DNA of 36,147 bases from Candidatus Cybelea tumulisoli (lineage in GTDB: Bacteria > Vulcanimicrobiota > Vulcanimicrobiia > Vulcanimicrobiales > Vulcanimicrobiaceae): positions 21,667-57,813 of the forward strand of contig PMTY01000163.1 of the NCBI GenBank assembly GCA_003167155.1, in the 5' to 3' direction. Below the pieces are notes generated by a model that saw only the letters and a program-made list of their open reading frames with translations, was not told the DNA's origin and ran no database searches. The position numbers and the translations under genes were made by a program. Within the stretch, counting starts at the first letter, position 1, and each line of letters begins with the position of its first letter. Below are positions 31,830-36,147 of this stretch, piece after piece.

Positions 31830-31861
31830 CCCTTTCGTCCTTCGACAAGCTCAGGATGACA
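31830..31861. repeat. Dispersed repeat, short form, copy 2
   Basis: Shares CCCTTTCGTCCTTCGAC (31830-31846) and GCTCAGGATGACA (31849-31861) exactly with copy 1 at 6117-6173, but only two bases separate the blocks here. It lies between tRNA-Pro and the TTG start of the Clp N-domain gene and supplies that gene's SD-like AAAGGG. Confidence 0.75.
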
Positions 31862-31876
31862 GGGCTAAGGAAGATT

Positions 31877-31950
<74 letters not shown>

Positions 31951-31980
31951 ATGAGCCTCGAAAGATTTTGCAGAACCGTG

Positions 31981-32034
31981 CTCCCTTCCTTTACCGTGCG
32001 CTACGGCCTGCCGCGACCAGGGTAAAGCTGGGAG
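31981..32034 (+). promoter_or_regulatory. Possible structured leader upstream of the TrkA pair
   Basis: CTCCC (31981-31985) and CTTTACC (31989-31995) pair with GGTAAAG (32021-32027) and GGGAG (32030-32034), with a small internal loop, giving a 12-pair stem. The 25-base apical part can form a CGG/CCG hairpin. It ends 24 bases before the first trkA ATG. There is no U-run, so it is not a simple terminator. No known riboswitch class was recognised. Confidence 0.4.
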
Positions 32035-32058
32035 GCCTCTGAACGTGCTTCGTAGTTC

Positions 32059-32733
32059 ATGAGATACCTCATCGTCGGGTGTGGGCGCGTCGGTTCTGCA
32101 CTTGCAAAACTTCTCGATTCCGACGGGCACGAAGTCATCGTCGTCGACGAAAACGCCGCCGCCTTCAAACGCCTCGGGCAAAAATTCAAAGGCCACGTCG
32201 TGGTTGGCACCGGCATCGACTACGACGTGCTCAAGCGAGCCGGCGCCGCAACCGCCGACGGCTTCATTGCCGTCACCAACGGCGACAACCGCAACATCAT
32301 GGCAGCGCTCATCGCGCAACGGATGTTTAAGATCAAACGGATCGTGGCCCGGATCTACGACCCGCCGCGCGGTCAGATGTATCGCGAGCTTGGCGTTCAA
32401 ACGGTCTGTCCGACCACCGTCGGTGCCAAGCTGATCCGCGACGTACTGATCGACGCGCCCTGGGAGAATCAAGCCTTCGACTTCGGTAAGCTGACCTCGG
32501 TTGCCGCACTCATCGGTCCGGCGGATGCCGGCAAACGCGTCGCGGATATCGAGGAAGAGGGACGGATTCGAATCGCGGCCGTGCGGCGCGGAGCGCAGAA
32601 CGTAAGCGTCGCTTCGAGCGACTTCGTGCTCCAAGAGGGCGATGAAGTTAATGCGGTCGTCGCACCCGATGCGATCGGCGACTTCGCCCAACGTTTTCGC
32701 AGCTCGCCGCTCCCTCCGAAAGTGACGGCCTAA
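32059..32733 (+). CDS. TrkA-type K+ channel/transport regulator, copy 1
   Basis: A 224-residue RCK protein: TrkA_N Rossmann domain (YLIVGCGRVGSALAKLL, VVVGTGIDYDVLKRAG, GFIAVTNGDNRNIM) and a C-terminal TrkA_C domain (RIRIAAVRRGAQ, FVLQEGDEVNAVV). RCK proteins bind nucleotides, often c-di-AMP or NAD(H), and gate Trk/Ktr potassium transporters. No TrkH/KtrB membrane subunit is in the window. No SD is visible before the ATG. The next trkA begins four bases after the stop. Confidence 0.92.
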   Translation: MRYLIVGCGRVGSALAKLLDSDGHEVIVVDENAAAFKRLGQKFKGHVVVGTGIDYDVLKRAGAATADGFIAVTNGDNRNIMAALIAQRMFKIKRIVARIYDPPRGQMYRELGVQTVCPTTVGAKLIRDVLIDAPWENQAFDFGKLTSVAALIGPADAGKRVADIEEEGRIRIAAVRRGAQNVSVASSDFVLQEGDEVNAVVAPDAIGDFAQRFRSSPLPPKVTA

Positions 32734-32737
32734 CTAC

Positions 32738-33418
32738 ATGTTCATCCTCATCGTCGGCGGCGGCAAAGTCGGCTCCTACCTCACCCGCGCGCTGATCAAC
32801 CAAGGCCACGAGGTCGTCGTCATCGAGAAGGTCGAGCGAAAGGCAAAAATGCTCGAGCGGCTGATCGATCGGCAAGTGACCGTCGTCGGCGACGGTTGCG
32901 ACCCGATGGTCCTCGACGCGGCGGGCGTCAGCCGCGCCGACGTCGTCGTCGCCGATACCGGTGACGACGAAGACAATCTAGTCGTCGTGCTGCTCTCGAA
33001 GAAAAAATCTAAGGCGCGCTGTATCGCCCGCGTCAACAATCCCGCCAACAAGCTGATCTTCGGCTCGCTGGATACCGACGACCCCGTGATCGTGATCTCC
33101 TCAACGGAGCTTATCCTCGACGTGCTCAACGAGCACGTCAACGCGTCGAAGTACCGCTCGATGCTCGAGACGATGCACCTGTTCGGCAAGGGCGACATGC
33201 AGCTCGTTAAAGTCGCGATTCCCGAGCGCTCCCCGGTTGACGGTAAGCGCCTCTCCGAGATCGACTTCCCGCACAACTCCGTCGTCGTAGCCGTCGACCG
33301 CCCGGAGAGCGACCTCGAGATCCCGACCGGCGACACGTTGCTGCACGCCGGCGACGCAATGATCGTAATCGTCAAAAACGGCGCAGGCGAACGCATCCGC
33401 TCCATCCTCGGCGCCTAG
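32738..33418 (+). CDS. TrkA-type K+ channel/transport regulator, copy 2
   Basis: A 226-residue paralogue of the preceding gene with TrkA_N (FILIVGGGKVGSYLTRAL, VVGDGCDPMVLDAAG, VVVADTGDDEDNLVV) and TrkA_C (RSPVDGKRLSEIDFP, TLLHAGDAMIVIVKNG). It is quite divergent from copy 1, so this is a functional pair that could form a hetero-octameric ring, rather than a fresh duplication. Four-base spacing implies co-translation. Expected to regulate a potassium uptake system encoded elsewhere. Confidence 0.92.
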   Translation: MFILIVGGGKVGSYLTRALINQGHEVVVIEKVERKAKMLERLIDRQVTVVGDGCDPMVLDAAGVSRADVVVADTGDDEDNLVVVLLSKKKSKARCIARVNNPANKLIFGSLDTDDPVIVISSTELILDVLNEHVNASKYRSMLETMHLFGKGDMQLVKVAIPERSPVDGKRLSEIDFPHNSVVVAVDRPESDLEIPTGDTLLHAGDAMIVIVKNGAGERIRSILGA

Positions 33419-33441
33419 CACTAATCGTCAACGTCCATATT

Positions 33442-33486
33442 TTTTCGCAGCTCCATCGAGCGAACAGCTATTTGCGAATGCGAAAA
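33442..33486. repeat. Inverted repeat between convergent genes
   Basis: TTTTCGCA (33442-33449) and TGCGAAAA (33479-33486) form an eight-base perfect inverted repeat between the convergent trkA and lipoprotein genes. The 29-base loop contains a further GCT/AGC pair. It could act as a weak bidirectional transcription end signal. Confidence 0.3.
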
Positions 33487-33559
33487 CCTACTCCAGGATT
33501 ACCGCTCGTGCCGCCAAAGCTGGTAACTTCCCAGCCGTTCGCGGATATCTTCGTATAGT

Positions 33560-34036
33560 TTAGTGATGGTTGAGACCGATATTCGTTTCGTAGTCGCCGG
33601 GCGTCATTGCGCGGTATCCCCAGTAGCGAATATCGGTCCACTCCCGCCTTCTGCCTTGCGGGTCCTCATAAGAAACGACCTTGGTTTCGCCCGGGCGAAA
33701 ATCCCAAACGTACCAGCGGCCCGGCGTACCCACGAAGCCGTCGGTAGGCAATGACTCCCCACCCACGCGGATTATCGCAAGGCCACAGAGGCCCCATGGC
33801 GGTAATTTGGCCATGCTCCGGGAGAGCATCCCCTTGTTCGTAACGAGGAAGCGAACCTTGATTGGTTCGCCGACGCGGTAGACCGCTTTATTAAACTCGA
33901 CACGAAGGTCCCACGACGCAAAAGGTCCGCGCGGATGGTATCCGCGCATCTTGACGGAGGGGCTATGTGATGGCGCGCCCTGGCTTGAACATGCGGCAAG
34001 AAGAGCAAGAAACGTGCACGCGACTAAAGACGGCAT
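33560..34036 (-). CDS. Hypothetical lipoprotein with possible BsuPI/Ig-like domain
   Basis: A 158-residue exported protein with lipobox LLAAC at about residue 15. A single beta-sandwich-like domain follows: LRVEFNKAVYRVGEPIKVRF, VTNKGMLS, then WYVWDFRPGETKVVSYED and a C-terminal YRAMTPGDYE. The pattern resembles BsuPI-type or other Ig-like domains, which is tentative. The start is the ATG at 34036; a longer ORF to 34594 overlaps the next gene and is unlikely. A strong hairpin precedes the start by six bases. Confidence 0.65.
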   Translation of the reverse strand: MPSLVACTFLALLAACSSQGAPSHSPSVKMRGYHPRGPFASWDLRVEFNKAVYRVGEPIKVRFLVTNKGMLSRSMAKLPPWGLCGLAIIRVGGESLPTDGFVGTPGRWYVWDFRPGETKVVSYEDPQGRRREWTDIRYWGYRAMTPGDYETNIGLNHH

Positions 34037-34040
34037 CGCA

Positions 34041-34067
34041 CCCGCGCCTTGCCACGATCGGCGCGGG
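34041..34067 (-). promoter_or_regulatory. Stable hairpin just before lipoprotein start
   Basis: CCCGCGCC and GGCGCGGG (eight GC-rich pairs, eleven-base loop) end four bases before the ATG at 34036. No U-run follows. It could occlude the ribosome site or end transcription from the upstream gene. Confidence 0.4.
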
Positions 34068-34118
34068 CTGTCGTTGGTTTCGGTCCGGAGATGGATTGAA
34101 GTCGGCGAAAAACCAGTC

Positions 34119-34721
34119 TTAGCCGGGTAACTTTGGTCGCATCTCGCGACCAGTCGGGTCGAGTTCCAACACCGATTCATGGAGGTCCCCGATCCGATGT
34201 TTTGTTGGGTGCCCACGCTCGTCGGTCTCAAACAGGCCCCATGAAACATCCACGTCAATATCCGGGTCACCCGGCGGGCCTTCAAGGAGGAACGCAATTG
34301 CAAAAAGCAATCCCGCCTGGACACAGCGGGCAATCTCTGTGAGGTCGTCGGGTGACGCACCAGCCGCTTTGCATCGCGCAAGTGCTGCGCCCAACCCGGC
34401 ATATGGGTCGTTGGGTCGGACCTTTGCCGACCTAATCTCATCCTCGATCCATGCTGTATTGCCTTCAGGCACGACGTTCGACCACGCCTGTTTGAGAAAG
34501 AGGAAGCGTGCGAGTTGGGGGATGCCCTCCGTGACCTGTGAGCGTGCCCAGTCTTCAGGTGACGGCGCACCAAGCCGTCGAAACAGGTCGACAAGATCGT
34601 CTTCAGTTAATGGCGTTGCCACTTTATCTGCCTCGCCCCTCGCTTCGGTCAACAGATCAGCGGCTAGGGATGTTCGGCGCCAAGGCTCAGTTCCATCGCA
34701 ACAGCCAAGCCGCTGAGGCAT
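34119..34721 (-). CDS. Hypothetical soluble protein
   Basis: A 200-residue acidic protein without signal peptide or membrane helix. Recognisable stretches are DLVDLFRRLGAPSPEDWARS, QLARFLFLKQAWSNVVPEG and VDVSWGLFETDERG; I cannot assign a family. It looks largely helical in the N-terminal 140 residues. The start is taken at the ATG at 34721. The same frame runs further upstream, to 35285, but that part is antisense-like to the response regulator and is not credible. It lies in the same direction as the response regulator, 47 bases downstream. Confidence 0.6.
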   Translation of the reverse strand: MPQRLGCCDGTEPWRRTSLAADLLTEARGEADKVATPLTEDDLVDLFRRLGAPSPEDWARSQVTEGIPQLARFLFLKQAWSNVVPEGNTAWIEDEIRSAKVRPNDPYAGLGAALARCKAAGASPDDLTEIARCVQAGLLFAIAFLLEGPPGDPDIDVDVSWGLFETDERGHPTKHRIGDLHESVLELDPTGREMRPKLPG

Positions 34722-34768
34722 CCTTCGGATGACCTCGTAAGAGCGCAGTGATCGCGAAGGTGTAGCTG

Positions 34769-35410
34769 CTAAATATAGCCCTTCTTTAGCGCGGTGACCG
34801 CGGCTTGGGTGCGGTCGGACGCTGAGAGCTTCTCGAGAATATCGCGAATGTGGCCTTTGATCGTGCCGAGCCCGAGGTGGAGGCTTTCGGCGATCTCCGA
34901 GTTTGCGTGGCCCTCCGCAATGGCACGCAGAACTTCGGTCTCGCGCGGCGTCAGCGGTGAAGAGCGAGGACTTGACGGCGTATCGGGCGAGAAACGCGAG
35001 AGCACGATGTGCGCGATCTGCGGATCGAAATACGCGCCGCCTTCGCTGGCGATTCGCACTGCCTCGACGATGCGCTCCGGCTCCGAGTTCTTGAGACAGT
35101 AGGCGTCGGCGCCCGCGGCCAGTGCGGCCAACACTTCGTTCTCGAGATCGAGCATGGTAACGATCACGACGTGCGTCTGGGGAAGCTCGGTCCGCACGCG
35201 CTTGGTCAGCGTTACGCCGTCGATCGCCGGAATGCCGATATCGATAACCGCCACGTCCGGGCGTTCCCGCAGGATCGCTTCCCAACCCATCAAACCGTCG
35301 GCTGCCTCGGCAACGACGTCGAACGTGCTCTCCAGCGCCGTGCGTAACCCGGCGCGGGTCAGCGCATGATCTTCGACGATTACGACTCGCGGGCGCGCGT
35401 GCGCTTCCAA
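34769..35410 (-). CDS. NarL/FixJ-type response regulator
   Basis: A 213-residue two-component regulator. The receiver domain has VVIVEDHALTRAGL (acidic pocket), phosphoacceptor Asp in DVAVIDIGIPAIDG (about residue 54), Thr in VVIVTMLD, and Lys in AYCLKNSEP. The C-terminal LuxR helix-turn-helix is SPLTPRETEVLRAIAEGHANSEIAESL then GTIKGHIRDIL. GGAGG lies seven bases before the TTG at 35410; a TTG at 35416 overlaps the kinase stop (TTGA) but is too close to that SD. It is cotranscribed with and presumably phosphorylated by the kinase just upstream. Confidence 0.92.
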   Translation of the reverse strand: MEAHARPRVVIVEDHALTRAGLRTALESTFDVVAEAADGLMGWEAILRERPDVAVIDIGIPAIDGVTLTKRVRTELPQTHVVIVTMLDLENEVLAALAAGADAYCLKNSEPERIVEAVRIASEGGAYFDPQIAHIVLSRFSPDTPSSPRSSPLTPRETEVLRAIAEGHANSEIAESLHLGLGTIKGHIRDILEKLSASDRTQAAVTALKKGYI

Positions 35411-35412
35411 TT

Positions 35413-36147
35413 TCAAGCCTCCATTAAGGGAAGGTTCATCGTGAACGTGCTGCCGCGAGGCGATCGAGGAGCGTACTGCACGCTGCCGCCGTACTTTTCC
35501 GCAATCCGACGCACGATGTAAAGGCCCAGGCTCGTTCCTGCACCCGCGTGCCCTCCGCCGAAACGCTGGAAGAGACCTTCGCGCCGCTCCTCGGGGACGC
35601 CGTACCCGTCATCTTCCACGGCGACTGCAATCCACTGGCCGCTGCGATTGCCCCGCACGATCACGTGACCGCCGCGCGGGGTTGCATCGATCGCATTGGC
35701 CAGCAGGTTCGTAATCGCACGCCGAATCTCGTGCGGATCGCCCATCGTCGGTAGCGGCTCCGAGCTGAGGGCTCGCATCTCGACTCCTTTGATCTCGGCC
35801 ACGGGCTCCAACTCGGCAACGATTCGCTCGACCAGTTGATCGCAGAAGATGCGCTCTCGGATCGTCGAGGTTTCGCCGGCTTCGTATCGGGCGACCAGCA
35901 ACAGCGTTTCGACGATCCGCCGCTGGTCGTCGTTCGAGCCGAGCGAAGTGCGCAAAATCGTGCGATAACGCTCGGGCAGTTCGCCGTACGCGCCCGTTAG
36001 TGCCTGAGCCATCGTGACGTGCGCGGCTGAAAGCGGCGTGAGCAGCTCGTGCGCCAGCGCGTAAACGATGTCGCGGATCACGTCGCCGCGGTCGGCCAGC
36101 TCGTTCATTTGCCGGGAAATCTCATCGTTGCGCTCGCCGAGCTGGGT
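35413..36147 (-). CDS. Sensor histidine kinase, 5' end outside window
   Basis: The visible 244 residues comprise a HisKA-like dimerisation domain with the H-box ALAHELLTPLSAAHV (phosphoacceptor His) and a HATPase_c domain: N-box AITNLLANAIDATPRGG, G1 VEDDGYGVPEE, F-box EGLFQRFGGG and G2 GTSLGLYIVRRIAEKYGG. The frame is open to the edge, with coiled-coil-like sequence (LGERNDEISRQMNEL), so sensory parts lie outside. The stop sits next to the response-regulator start. Signal unknown. Confidence 0.93.
   Translation of the reverse strand, partial: TQLGERNDEISRQMNELADRGDVIRDIVYALAHELLTPLSAAHVTMAQALTGAYGELPERYRTILRTSLGSNDDQRRIVETLLLVARYEAGETSTIRERIFCDQLVERIVAELEPVAEIKGVEMRALSSEPLPTMGDPHEIRRAITNLLANAIDATPRGGHVIVRGNRSGQWIAVAVEDDGYGVPEERREGLFQRFGGGHAGAGTSLGLYIVRRIAEKYGGSVQYAPRSPRGSTFTMNLPLMEA

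Noticed and set aside
34722-35285. N-terminal extension of the 34.1 kb hypothetical protein
   Set aside because: This part is an alternate frame of the response-regulator gene, Arg-rich, with no homologous features.

Overview
This 36.1 kb window is GC-rich bacterial chromosome, densely packed on both strands, with many ATGA/GTGA start-stop overlaps and frequent GTG and TTG starts. The protein set (FG-type PQQ-like beta-propellers, PF04185 phosphoesterases, ECF sigma factors, VIT1/CCC1 transporter, RES/Xre module) and the many small exported lipoproteins suggest a poorly cultivated free-living phylum. My best guess is Candidatus Eremiobacterota (WPS-2) or a similar Terrabacteria-side lineage, but this rests on overall impression and is low confidence. 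No transposase, integrase, phage structural gene or CRISPR array was seen.

Layout. 1-1.3 kb (-): a VIT1/CCC1 metal transporter followed by a PF03773 permease cut by the window edge. 1.36-4.3 kb (+): two tandem paralogous exported beta-propeller proteins. 4.3-6.1 kb (-): proline dehydrogenase coupled by ATGA to a DapA-superfamily enzyme. 6.2-9.5 kb (+): a DHA2-type MFS exporter and a PF04185 phosphoesterase lipoprotein. 9.5-11.9 kb (-): a MetC-like PLP enzyme, an ECF sigma factor and a four-helix membrane protein. 11.9-14.2 kb (+): a split chromate transporter pair, Fe/Mn superoxide dismutase and a SixA-like phosphatase. 14.1-17.5 kb (-): exonuclease III, then a tightly overlapped run DUF899 thioredoxin-like protein - 40-residue membrane peptide - SDR - ECF sigma factor with an NTF2-like tail. 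17.6-22.5 kb: OsmC, a heptad-repeat membrane protein, an Fpg/Nei glycosylase, DUF1801, DUF5671 and a CPA1 Na+/H+ antiporter. 22.5-28.0 kb: an accessory-looking stretch with a second PF04185 phosphoesterase, a beta-propeller lipoprotein, a methyltransferase, another lipoprotein and a RES/Xre toxin-antitoxin module.

28.0-31.95 kb (-): an ssrA (tmRNA) gene, not obvious from ORFs, whose tag reads ATAITANNEYALAA and whose T-loop looks non-canonical. Upstream of it lies an operon of stand-alone Clp N domain, DedA, UvrC and a PF04020 holin-like protein, and then tRNA-Pro(CGG). 32.06-33.4 kb (+): two tandem TrkA proteins behind a possible structured leader. 33.6-36.1 kb (-): a lipoprotein, an unknown protein, and a NarL-type response regulator with a histidine kinase that runs off the window.

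Functional themes are oxidative stress and redox (SOD, OsmC, DUF899/SDR/ECF, Fpg, ExoIII, UvrC), ion homeostasis (VIT1, TrkA pair, antiporter, chromate transporter) and secreted phosphoesterases and lipoproteins. The items most worth a second look are the unusual tmRNA, the apparently leaderless autoregulated RES/Xre module directly beside it, the DUF899-smORF-SDR-sigma operon, and the clpN-dedA-uvrC-holin operon.
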